A stretch of DNA of 45,440 nt from a virus. Under the pieces are notes generated by a model. That model made no database searches, was not told the origin of the DNA, and was given only the letters and a program-made list of their open reading frames with translations. The stretch is from positions 1-45,440 of IMG/VR virus record IMGVR_UViG_3300006736_003743; one strand, given 5' to 3'. Shown one piece after another: positions 6,260-17,800 of this stretch. Numbering within the stretch: the first letter of the stretch is position 1; each line of letters opens with the position of its first letter. The translations under genes and the position numbers were made by a program.

Positions 6260-7726
6260 ATGGCCGAACCAGAACCACCCGTCTCTACACCCAAGCTTGG
6301 AATAGGCGATTTAAAGCCTGTTAATAAGGCCCTCATCACCCGCGAGGTCGAGTGGGACACAAGCGCAAAAACATTAAATCGCGACGCTGCGGTGGAGACT
6401 TTTAGTTCTAATGTATACAATAACTCAAGTGAATTTCCCGCGATTTGTTTGAAGGCTTGGATTGAAGAAGAAATACAGCATGGGCCACAGAATCTTTGGG
6501 GTCTTCTTTCTTTATTTGATGGAAAAAGTAAATCAGTTATGAGAGTCATAGCTTATTCTCCAGAACTTGATCCCGCATGCCCTATGCCAACCAGCAAGCA
6601 CGACATTGCAGCAATTGCCTTGTGTGTGCGATCAGGCCGCGAATACGTGTCGGAATTTGAGGCTGGGTCAGCTGCCGCTCCAGATCTTCCTGGCGAGTTG
6701 ACACCGATTAAGGTTGGATTTATGGATCCTTCTACAAAGCGCGGCCCGATTTATTTAGGAAAACTTGGCGAAGCCCCGCTTGCTGCAGCCGCAGCAGGAG
6801 TTAATGCCGCCGTCGCCTCGACTATGGAAAAGTTCAAAAATGGTGGTGCATTTGCCGCCGGCCTCATTCCTTCTTCTTTTTATCCAGCAGGGACACTTGG
6901 AGCCAAGGTTATGCCGGGTAAAATATTTATAAGAAGAAATCCAGATAAAGAAAGAATAGGGGAACAAAGCGGTTCTAAACGTGGAAAATCGCCAACTGTA
7001 ATTCTCATTCATGAATCAGCAGCAGGTTGGAAAGCTTTCGACAAGGGTAAAATACCTGACGGCGGCAGGAAAATAACACATGGGGCGCTAGAGAAGAAAA
7101 ATCTTGGCGTCCACTTTACCGTTGATCGTCAAGGGGGGATAGAACAACACGGAGATCCTCTTAAGTGGAGATATGATCACGCAGGAGGATATAATGCAGT
7201 TTCTGTAGCTATCGAAGTGTTAAATCCGTCTAGATCAAAGTTGCCGATCAGCGAGAAAGACGGAGGTAATTTTAAAGCAGTTAAACTAGGGGGATGGTAC
7301 AGGGGCTACACACTTATATTAGCAACCCGAGTGCAAATGGAAGCAGTTTGGAAAGTCTGTAATCAACTTGCATCAAATATTAGTACACTTAAAATTGGCT
7401 TTATGTCTGTTCAAGGCAAAACATTTACTTATGGGAATATTCCAAATAATGCAGAAAACGCTTCTGGCATCATAGCACATAGACATGTGAGCACTCACTC
7501 TGATGCATCTCATGTGGAACTTTATTGTTATCTCCGCGCTACTGGTAATGGATCTAGGCAAGCATATGCTTTTGTTATGAATGCATTAGTCGAATCAGGC
7601 AAAAACGATAAGGCATTAAGAAAGATTAAGGTTCCGGTTGCGGGAGAACCGCTGAACGTGCCACCCGTCCCCGATGGAACTGAAAAAATCGTCAGCGAGA
7701 TGGGCCTAGATTACCTAGGGGTATGA
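6260..7726 (+). CDS. Tail-hub protein: OB-like region plus zinc N-acetylmuramoyl-L-alanine amidase (Amidase_2)
   Basis: A 488-residue protein. Residues about 90-172 (from VMRVIAYSPELDPACPMP to VGFMDPSTKRGPIYLGKL) look like the OB-fold of T4 gp5-type hub proteins, which begins with a 'V.v..p....P.P' strand and closes with 'V.F.D......YLG'. An Ala-rich linker follows. The amidase_2/PGRP domain spans about 245-430: the first zinc histidine in VILIHESA (near 250), the HAGGYNAVSVAIEV strand (near 307) and the second cluster AHRHVSTHSDASHVEL (near 408-420). It should cut the bond between MurNAc and L-Ala in peptidoglycan. Its position directly before a spike-like protein and the baseplate module suggests a tail lysin acting on entry, an amidase in place of the gp5 lysozyme, although a role as endolysin is not excluded. 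Confidence 0.75.
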   Translation: MAEPEPPVSTPKLGIGDLKPVNKALITREVEWDTSAKTLNRDAAVETFSSNVYNNSSEFPAICLKAWIEEEIQHGPQNLWGLLSLFDGKSKSVMRVIAYSPELDPACPMPTSKHDIAAIALCVRSGREYVSEFEAGSAAAPDLPGELTPIKVGFMDPSTKRGPIYLGKLGEAPLAAAAAGVNAAVASTMEKFKNGGAFAAGLIPSSFYPAGTLGAKVMPGKIFIRRNPDKERIGEQSGSKRGKSPTVILIHESAAGWKAFDKGKIPDGGRKITHGALEKKNLGVHFTVDRQGGIEQHGDPLKWRYDHAGGYNAVSVAIEVLNPSRSKLPISEKDGGNFKAVKLGGWYRGYTLILATRVQMEAVWKVCNQLASNISTLKIGFMSVQGKTFTYGNIPNNAENASGIIAHRHVSTHSDASHVELYCYLRATGNGSRQAYAFVMNALVESGKNDKALRKIKVPVAGEPLNVPPVPDGTEKIVSEMGLDYLGV

Positions 7727-7787
7727 TAGTCTTTGCTTGTAAATTATTAATTTTTTAGCTATTTAAATAAAGGAATGAAAACATTTA
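7727..7787 (+). promoter_or_regulatory. 61-base gap with a possible T4-type late promoter
   Basis: This is one of only three gaps above 50 bases. It is AT-rich, and TTTAAATA at 7762-7769 matches the T4 late promoter TATAAATA at seven of eight positions. AAAGGA overlaps its end (7769-7774), 13 bases from the ATG at 7788, longer than usual. A six-codon frame (ATG at 7775) overlaps the start of the next gene. No hairpin is seen. A late promoter for the baseplate module is plausible, but the overlap of box and ribosome site is awkward. Confidence 0.35.
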
Positions 7788-8876
7788 ATGAGTAAGAGAC
7801 GAAGGAAAAAAATTACCAGGAGCGGAGTCGCCCCCGGCCGAGCGCAAGCGGTCACCGAGGGCGCGCCACCAGGAGGTAAAAGTTCGGGTGGTCCAATACC
7901 GGGCGCCGCAGGCGGGCATCCCCAAATAGAATCTCGACCAGGTACTCCAACCGCGCCGAATGAAGATATGTCTGTTCATGCTGGCATTAGAATAATAAAG
8001 GGCCCAGATCGACATCGCGGCATCGGAAGCCAGAGATCAGATACCCACGCCTCTGCTATAAGAATTACTGCCGGGCCGCTGTCATGCTACGAAGGTGCCA
8101 CCGGAAAGCCAGCTCCCGAGGTGGATAATAATGGTGAAGCTATGATGGCAAATCCTTCTAATAAGTTGGATGGTGCCACTTTTTATCTTAGTGAAAAATG
8201 TGATGTTGACGATGAATTTTATTGCAGTGATGGTAGCTTTGGCAAAATTAAGGATCGTTCGGCCGCCGTTTTAAAAGCAGATAGTTTAAGGTTTCAAAGT
8301 CGTGCAGGGGGTATAAAGTTTATGTCTTCTGTAGATGAATATGATACTAAAAGTTCGAATGATGGAATCGCTAACATTGATTTTATAGCGGACAATAATA
8401 ATGATGGTCTACAGCCATTGGTGTTGGGAGACAGTCTGAAAAAATTTCTTTGCGGCACTTTGGAAGATACTGAAGGCATGTATTCCGAGGGCCTTCTGAG
8501 ACTTATAGATGATATTGTGACACAAATATCGAACCTCACTTTAGCATGCCAGCTGATGAATCAGGCGATGGCTGGCCACGTGCATATTGTTCCCCCCTCA
8601 CCCGTCACGACCCCGGGCATGCCGGGAATCTATTCAGCTCCTCTACCAACGCCTTTTGGAGCCACAATGTCAGTATCAGCATTTACAGCTCCAGGAATGA
8701 CTGATCCTTGTGTACAGTGTGTAGCGGCCGGCCTCGCAGCATCAATCTCGCTTGGCAAAATTGGTGCAAACATGTCAGGGATAAAAAATCTGAATATCCC
8801 CGGTCTAAAATTTAATTATTTAATAGATCCGGGACAGCCTAAATATCTTTTTAGCGCAAACGTTAGGTCGACTTAA
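7788..8876 (+). CDS. Putative baseplate central-spike/hub structural protein
   Basis: A 362-residue protein. The first 60 residues are basic then Gly/Pro-rich and probably disordered (SKRRRKK, then repeated PGG/GGP). Residues about 155-185 (AAVLKADSLRFQSRAGGIKF) follow the short strand-turn rhythm of the beta-helical needle of gp5- and gpV-like spikes, where 'aval.ad.vri.g...i.i' repeats occur. A later segment HVHIVPPSPVTTPGMPG (around 264) recalls the His-rich ends of tail spikes. Place and order (hub amidase, this gene, giant baseplate protein, gp25, gp6) support a spike or hub role. The stop is followed directly by the next ATG. The function is inferred; the family is not firmly recognised. 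Confidence 0.5.
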   Translation: MSKRRRKKITRSGVAPGRAQAVTEGAPPGGKSSGGPIPGAAGGHPQIESRPGTPTAPNEDMSVHAGIRIIKGPDRHRGIGSQRSDTHASAIRITAGPLSCYEGATGKPAPEVDNNGEAMMANPSNKLDGATFYLSEKCDVDDEFYCSDGSFGKIKDRSAAVLKADSLRFQSRAGGIKFMSSVDEYDTKSSNDGIANIDFIADNNNDGLQPLVLGDSLKKFLCGTLEDTEGMYSEGLLRLIDDIVTQISNLTLACQLMNQAMAGHVHIVPPSPVTTPGMPGIYSAPLPTPFGATMSVSAFTAPGMTDPCVQCVAAGLAASISLGKIGANMSGIKNLNIPGLKFNYLIDPGQPKYLFSANVRST

Positions 8877-11800
8877 ATGGCAAGAGATTGGACAAAAATG
8901 AAACCTTTTGTTCCCTTTGTAGATAGGGACTTAAGGGAAATCTCTCAAGAGGAGCATAGACGCTATATAACTAACGGCCATGGCGGCACCATTCCGGATC
9001 CAATCCCGGAGCCAGGTGAGGATCCTCCGCAGGCCTCAGAGGAAGCAGGCGCTCTTGTTGCCAACCGACGTCCAGAAGAGAAAGTAAAACCTAATTTAAA
9101 CGTTGATAAACGAGGCCGTTTCAAGAAAAAGTATCCACCACCGCCTGGCCTTGTATTTAAGGATTTTTATAAAGAGTTAAGTAATGAAGGCCTCACTCAT
9201 CTTTTAGGTCCGAAAGGAGAAGATAGAATATTTGGACCACATCATCAGGCTGCTTATGAGAAATTACAACATCTTGGAAAAATGAAGGGTGGAAAATTCG
9301 GCGCTCATGGCTTAAATTATTCTATTGTTGTTAGTGTGGAAAAGAACTCCGATGGTAAAATTCAATCATTTTATGGAGACTATATCTCGGACATTACTAA
9401 TTCTGAAGATTGGCATATCGATGCCAACAACCTTGCAAGACATGTAGGTTCAGACATATTAGTTCAATGGGCAGGGAAAACAGATATACTATTGACTCCA
9501 TGGCGAACAGCCGCCCCGGGCTCAGATCCAATTGTAACGACAGCCGATGCAGCCACGTGGAAACCTGGTGACGATCCGCCACAAAACAATGCTTTGACTT
9601 TAGACCAACATTATGACGATATGACAGTTAGCGCTGGTGGGACGACACTTAAAATGGTGGTCCCAAATTCTATCGTCGAAACGCCTGATTTTCGAATTGC
9701 AGAGAGAGCGTGTGTTTTGGGCTCACCTTATATACCTCCTGATAATGCAGAATCGGAAGTTCGGTTTCTTGTATCTATGCGATACGAGGACGTACATGGC
9801 AGTTGGGACGATTCCACTGACGGGCCCCCAAACTTATTACAAAATTGGACTCCGGAGGCCTCCACATTAACGACAGTAACATATAAAAAAGAAGATAAGA
9901 CTCAAGGAACTCTTGATCTTACGGGCATCAACCCAGATCAACCAGGCGGAGGACAATACTGGAAGCCAGTTTTTGAAGGAGAGTCTGTCACCTTCACTAG
10001 CTATATTGCATTTTCTAGAAGGATAGACTTGCTAAAGCAAGCTCTGACTGAATATCACGAAGAACTAGAAGTAAGTGATTTTTATTATATTGGGCCAAAT
10101 GTGTACATAATAAAAAGCGAAAACCGTTGGGGCACCGCGACTTTAGCGACTTATCGTGGAGTTATTCTTGATCTTGAAGAAGAAATAGAAGCATTAACTG
10201 AATTTTCTGAACAAATTGGTGATGTTTTTGCCCTGAACGATTCTTCTACCTCCGTGCCATTTCAAATAAGATTTAATGCAGGTCCAAAGCTAGCCTTTTT
10301 GGCGATGCCGCAAGATAGCCGAACACCAGAAGGTGAGCAAGAAGTACCACTTATTGACTATATTGCCATGGCTCAAGGTAATCTAGACAGATCACAAAAA
10401 GCATGGGCAGACCGCGATCTGATTCCTTTAACAAAGGGGATATATGGTCCCGGAGGTATCCTTGGTCGAAAAATAGGCCCTAGAACTTATAATCCGAACA
10501 CGGAGTACGATAATGGTCCCATGTCTTTATCCGGAATGGACGGATGGGGCGCCTCTCAATTACAGGGGTATTATGCCCCTAGTTATCCATTTGATAGACC
10601 GCGAACGCTTCATTTTGTTAGAGCACTAAAACAAATAACTGATATACTCATATCAAGTTATGGCCTTAGTTCAGATTTCCTTTCCGCTCCAGGCGGCCCC
10701 GGGGCCATGGCAGGCCTTAATTGTAATCTCTCACCTTTGGCAAAAAATGAAGATGCGCCAACTCTAGATGAATTTGTAAAAAAGCACGTCCGCCCCCTTC
10801 CTGTTAAAGAAGCCAATACACTAAGAAAAGAAGGCGAAGAGCCAAATGTGGCGGAGATATTGTTGGGTGCGAAAAAGTGGAAAAAAGATTGGGTAGCATT
10901 AAAAACAAAATTTGATTCTTTATCCGAAGAAGAGTTCTTTTCAGACGCATCCGTTCAGTATATTCTTGATCGAAAAAACATGAAGGCAAGTGATTATGTG
11001 GGCGATTTGGTTTTTCAAAGTCTTCCTAAAAATCCAGATAGAATTAGAAATTTACATGACTTATACGCTTTTGTGTTAAATAGTATCGATCTGCCAACTC
11101 TTATTGCGGAGATGATGGTATGTATGGGTTTAGGTTATTCACTAGATGATTTGATTAATATGATGTGTAAGAAACTTCTCAAACAAATTAATGACAGTAC
11201 AGATGGCGGCCTAAACAAGTTGGTTGAATTTTTGGATGATGGAAGTTTTGGCCCTGTAGGAGAGTTTGTTGGAGTTAGTCCAAGATTAGTTACTGCTGAA
11301 CTAAGAAGAGCGATTGCAGATAACGTTGGTCCGGGTGGAGCCACCACTGGCTCTGCAGCAATTGATCAGTTTATGAGCAGAACCGATACTGACACAAAAA
11401 GATGGCTTTGTGAAATTATAGCTTTTGGACCGTTTGCTGGTATCGCAGCACTTTGGAATCTTATAAAAAGGATGAAAAAGAAGGACAAAGAAGACATCTT
11501 CAAAAATCCAAAAGTTCCAAAAAAAGATCCTTGTAGACAATCGATAAAAGTTCCGGAACGACAATCTCTTCTTGAGGGAATTCTTGATTATCTGTTGAAA
11601 ATTGCACAAAGAAGGGCAGAACAATGGTTAATGGAACAAATTTTCAAATACGTAGCCCTGCCTGTTAAAGAAGCCATTTGGGCAATCCTAGAATATTGTG
11701 CCGAAGATGATGCATCTTTCAACTTAGAACTCGGCACTGAAGATGATTTTCCATCTGAAAAAAGAGAAGCGCTTAGTAATTTGACAGGAGGGGAGGGTGA

Positions 11801-14800
11801 TTTTCTTACACAACTATATGCGTCTCTAACGAGAGATGAGATTTGTATATTGTTGACGGAGGCATTAAAAGATAAAACCGAAACAACAAAGAATGTAATT
11901 GATAAAGTAATCAAGTTTTCCGAGAAGAAAGAATCAGAATTCCCTTACATGGCTAAAAAATTATCAGAGAGAAGCAGGGTTATAGACTTTTTCGATAAAA
12001 CTAGTAAATTAGTAGATACCTCTATATGTGATGAGCCGGTCTTCGATATTCCAAGTTATGATGATTTGTGTGAGCTTGGAGAATTAACTTCAAGAGATAT
12101 CGCCCTCATTAAAAAATATAGGGCTTCAGGTATGTCGACCAAAAAAATAGCGCAGCAACTTGTTTTGCGTAAAAAAGAGCAAGGAAGAGTTATTAGTGAT
12201 ATGCTTGATGTCATGATCGAGGGAGGCAGCGCAAGAATCTCTGATCCCTCTTCCAATGCGGGCGTAATGGAAGCTAAAATTATGAGCCTTGAACCTGGCG
12301 CTCGAGCAGCGATTGACGGGGCATACGCCGCCGCCGAGGCGATGTTTAAAGCAGAGGTTCAAAATTATTCTAGTATAGCGTTGAGTGAAGACTTTCTAGA
12401 AAAGATGAGGCAAGAAAACGCAGCCCTCGGTGAGCAAAAGTTGTTTGGCGCTTATGAACCAGAAAAATTGAACAGAAACCATAATTATATACTAAAGGTT
12501 GAAGCCAACGTTAATTCTCCATATGGTTCAAATGCGTCTATTTGTGCATCAATTAAAAGACAGACAAGTTTAATGAGAAAATTGATAAATGCCCTGAAGC
12601 AAGATTTTGTACATAATGTTTTAGTAGATAAAACAACTTTTGGTGATGGCACGGATGAAAGTCAACAAGACCTTGCAACGCACGGACCCCACTCCCCAGA
12701 GCGCTATACTTATTTTGCTGACAACTATAAAGGAAAATCCGGCGCCCCCGTTTCTGTAAGAAAAAGAGAATGGGAATGGTATAATGGCCTTGAAGAATTT
12801 ATGGTATCCGGCCGGTATCTTACCGACACAAAAGAACGGGCCGGTAAAAATCTGTTTGCAAGCAGGTGGGCAAACTATAGGTATAGTTGGGACTCAAAGT
12901 CGGACCATTGGGGGCGAAATAATATTACAAGATATGACAATTATGTCGCGGCATTGGAAAACTTAACTTCCGATGAGCAGGATGATTTGGCTAGAATTGC
13001 ATTTAGATATTACACAAGATATAATGATTACACAGGGAAAACTACTGAACTAGCAGATGAGACAAAATTAAGGTTGAAAGCCGACCGCCCGGACCATTTT
13101 TCATCATTTGCTAAAGACCCATTAGAATTAAGTGAACAAGATTGGAATTTAGCACTTGGTGAAAACACAGCTGTATTCCGGGGCGCAGACGTCGCTCGTG
13201 GAAACTCTGATGCTAAACTTCCACGTCATTCTTATGGGTCGCGAACAGCTGGTACCCTCACTGCGCCAGGCAAATCCATCTATGACAAAATCAATACGTG
13301 GACAAAAGTTGTTGAAAAGCTAGCTAGTAGAACTCAAGATAAAAAATGGCCTGGAGTAATAGGCCCTGATGATAGATGGAGAGACCGCCCACCAGCGGAA
13401 TGGGCTACGGGAAAGCCAATAAAAGCGGCTGTACAACTCTTAACTTGGAATTGGGATATTGGTGAGGATAAGAAAATTTTGGGACTCCATGAACCGCCAC
13501 TTTTAGGTTTCCATTTAATAGAGGCATTCAAATATTATAAAAGAGGAATAAAAAAACTAGGAGGATACCATCACAATGGTACGGATTATGGCGAGTTTGT
13601 CTATTTGGAATCAGTTAACACTGATCCTCCGGGAAAGATAAAAGTTGTTTACGAGCGTGCATACGTAGAGAAAAAACAAAAACACGGCCCCACAGGCATG
13701 TGGTGGTGGGAAGAAGACGCGTATTATACTGGTGATAATGTGTTGGAAGATCTAGGCAATAGATTTGGCGGCGATATACTTGATATTCCATCGACAGTTG
13801 ATCCGGACACTGGCAAGGCTGTATCTTTTCGAAGATCTGATCGTCCAACACCATGGAGTACCTACCATTGTGATGAAGCCCTTAAAGAATTGTCGAAGCC
13901 TTCTATACTAGAGGTTGTGTATACTATGTTACCACCACATGCTGATGACATTGGTGGTGAGTTTGGCCCGGGCTCCCCCGGCTCAGGATGCTTGAATGAT
14001 CGATACCAAGTGCGGATGGCTGGCGTATCATCAAATGGACCAGATCAAATTGTAGAATACGAAAATAACAATCATATAAAAATTTCTGAACCATCGCCAT
14101 TCCCGGCCGAAGATACAGGAGAAAAGGAAAGAAAACGTCATATTGCAAAGGCCAGAAAAATTTTGATGGATCCAGATGGGATATATAAAATGTCTCCGGT
14201 AGATCTAGCAGGCTATAATAAAAATCGTCCGTTGGCACCTCAAGTATATAGAAAAATTCTTGCGAATGTTATACAATCTTCTAACCTTGCTTATCCTGAT
14301 GCCTCTGATGGCGGCCCAATTTATGCGATGATTAAACAGCAAGTTGATAAATATGGTGCATACAGATTGTATGGCGATGCATTTCGAGTAACACTTAGAC
14401 ACATGCTTAAGGTTATTGAAACTAGTTTTGAAACTTTTGAAATTAGTTTAGTGGGTACGAATATGTATGATTTGGCAAAAGTTAAAAAAGGCGCGCTAGA
14501 ACAATGGAAGAAGTTCGCTTCTGAATCTGAAAAAGGTATACCGGACGTTGTTAAGACTTTTGTTCAATGGCCGCCGGCCCGCAAAGGCGTAGATAAATGG
14601 GAAAAAGATTCAAATTATGGCCCTGCTGCAATTAAGGCGATGATTAAGTTGTATATTATTGATCAAGCACTTAAAATGGTTTTGGTTACAGGCACCTTCA
14701 AAATTAGTGATATTATTTCTGAAGATATTATGCAATCGTTTCTTGCCAACGTGATTAGTTCGAACGAATACATGTTTGACACCATTGTGAAAGAATATGG

Positions 14801-17800
14801 AAACAGCACAATTACTATAAATGAAATGGTCTCGGAATTAGCTTTTGAATTGAATGGTGTTTTGTCTGGGGTTTTTGACACTTCTCAAGCTTCTGATGCG
14901 ACAAACGATTTGACAATTATGATTGCTGGTCCTAAAGTTTACAGTGTACCAAGAACATCTCAGTTTTGCAAGAAGAGGAATGTCGATCATCATCCAATTA
15001 TGGGCGACGATCCCACGGCTCCACTTTGGCCAGGAGAAGGTATTTTGGTCCATCACGCCGGCGAGGACATAGTGCACAAATATTATCAACATCTTTATAC
15101 TGAGCCTAGACTATATGATCGTGCTAATGAATTAGGTTCAATGAAACAAAATAGATCTGGCTTTATTTTGGAAAAATATATTCGAATAAAATTTAATGAA
15201 TATGAAAAACTCACAGAAAAATTAACGGATATATTGAAGGTGGAGGGAAACGAGCAAAAACAAAAAAATATAGAGAGTTTTATTGCTAAGCTAAAAAAAT
15301 TCCCATTAGAGTATAAAGGAAGACCCGGCCAAACAGACGCCTATCTCAGCCCGGGCGAATTTACAGAGGTATATGAAGATCTTTTTGAAGTCAACCAAGA
15401 TACTAAACGCCCTTTGTTTGAAGACCCTTCTGTTTTTGATTGGCAACAATCACTTAATCCGGTAAAATTTAAAAAAGCTTTAGTAGAAAAAGCTCGCGAA
15501 GGCGTCGCGCTAGGCGGCGCCGAAGGTGCCAAAATTTTAAGAGCGGTAGAAGTCCAAAGACAGATAGCACTTATGGAAACAATGAATTGCTTAAAAAAAT
15601 CCCATGGCAATGAAGATGCGCGAGGCTATTCTAGCCGCTGGGACCACTCTAGGGGCAACGCTGGAATAATGTGGCATACAGTTTATGATGTGTATGAAGT
15701 CCATAAAACTGAAGATGCAAGAGCTTATATAGACAAAAGCCTAAACAGAAGAATTAACAAAGATTATATTGTACCACCATGGAAATCGGATAGGCCAAAA
15801 GGTAGAAAAGTTGATGACGCCTTACCGGAGTTTGTAACTAGATGGTATGGTAGAAATAATGTAGCCAACTACGCCGGCACCGGTTACCGCCCGGCGAGGC
15901 ACCCGTTGAAGGATTGGTCCGGGACAATCATCGGGCAAGGCGCATTCTCGCTGAAGGCACCCGACCCGCTTTATGAAGAATTTGCTGAAGATTGGATTCC
16001 GGAAAAAGACTTGATTAGAATTGCATTTAGATATTATACGAGATATACATATAATAATATGATGACCCGAATGGTACCTACCACAGCACAAATGAATACA
16101 GAGGGGGGCATGAAAGCCTATAAACTTCATATCATGAAAATGATAACGCAATTTCCCAATATTGATTATAGTTCGTTTTATATAGATCCTTATGAGCTAT
16201 CTACCAACGACTGGAATGCGCATATGATGCACCGAAAACCGGGAACCGACGAATCTGGCTATGCAATAGTGATAGATTGGTCCACCGACACGCCGAAAAC
16301 TTTATGGCATGATGAAAAAGATACCGCATTCGGCGCAGATGCATGGCCTCGAATCACTTATTATGGAGGCCTGATCTCCGAAGGGGGTCAAACATTATTC
16401 ACAGAACAAGAATTAAGAGATATGGTTCCTGAAGGACAAGTGTATGGCCTCTTTCATACAAAAGCTGATATTATTGGCCCAAGGGGCGGGTATGTGTCTC
16501 GCGAAATAGAGAGTGAGCCTAAAGTTCCCGGGAAAAAACACGATAACGAATCCGATCTTTATTTCTATGAAAGCGAAGCCGACCACGACTCGTGGCAATG
16601 GGGCGGTTTCGATGCAACTGGGCTTCCTGTTAATAATATCGCGTCAGGGGAACGCCCCACTGGAAGATTCAATAATAGATTTTTAGGTACACTTTTGGGA
16701 AGTTTTGATTATGTAGCAGGCCCATATTGGAAGGAGATCAAACATATAGTTGGCGGTGTGCTGGGCGGCTGGGGATCAGTCGGGGGAGAGACGGTCTTTC
16801 AAGAGGTGGACGCGTCACAAGGCGAAGGTGATCACCATAATGATATTCATGGTCTATTTTTTGGCACCGATCTTTTTCATGCCCTGAATTATTACAAAAA
16901 TGGCTCCCCTGTCATTAAACAAATACCAGCGGATCAAGAAGGTGTCTTCGATCCGAATACATTAGGGGGGTTGAGCCCCTTGGAGCTTCTTGTCCCACCG
17001 GAGCATAAAGTGAGCGCCCCTGCGGTTTTAGAGGAGTGGGCTCAAGATCTTGTGGAGGTTCCAATACAAGAATATGCAGAAGAACTCAAATATGGACTCC
17101 GACTCTCATATGTCTTTTCAAACCATTCAGAGAATCATCGTCTAGACAAGATAAAAAAAGAGATTAAATTCTATGCCCAACCGGCCTTGGCTTCCGCGCG
17201 CCACGAAGATCAAGGTACCCTCCTTGAATATGATAAAACAAGTGGGGATGTTGTTGAAGATTCGGAAGTAATAATAAACCTTCCAGCTCACACCTCTCAG
17301 CTTAAAAGAATAAAAGAGATGAAAGCATTTTACATGAAAGAAGTTCCGGTAGATTTTGGACTTGAGGTTTTCGCGCCAGAGGGTACAAGTATGGCCCTAT
17401 CCGAAGAAATTTCAGAACAATATGAAATATTTTCTATTCCTGTATTTGAGATCGAGCAACCAGCAGAGGGAACAGTATCAGATATTAATTACACAACAAT
17501 ACCAGGCGCCGGCGGAACTGTTCAAAAACAGCTTTGGGCACAGATGAAACAAAACGACAATTTTAAAGTATTGTTTGAATACGTCTTCCCACTGAAGCGA
17601 ATGTTGGGAATGATTGGAATTTATAATATTTTTAACTATAGCAAAAATATTCCAGACTTTGAGAATCCATTTCATAAAACTTCTTCTATTCTTTCGCAAC
17701 TTATGAGTGTAGCAGATAAGGGGCATCTAGATATGGAGGAACTCCTCGCCCAAAACAAAACGCGCGCTATCATCATGAATATGTTGTCCGAAAATGACCT

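Noticed and set aside
7775-7795. Six-codon leader peptide before the spike-like gene
   Set aside because: AGGA directly touches its ATG, leaving no spacing; it overlaps the real start and has no sign of coding constraint.
11301-11914. Minus-strand open frames of about 105-110 codons opposite the giant gene
   Set aside because: No ribosome sites, no recognisable domains, and they overlap each other and a strongly coding + strand frame; typical antisense shadows.
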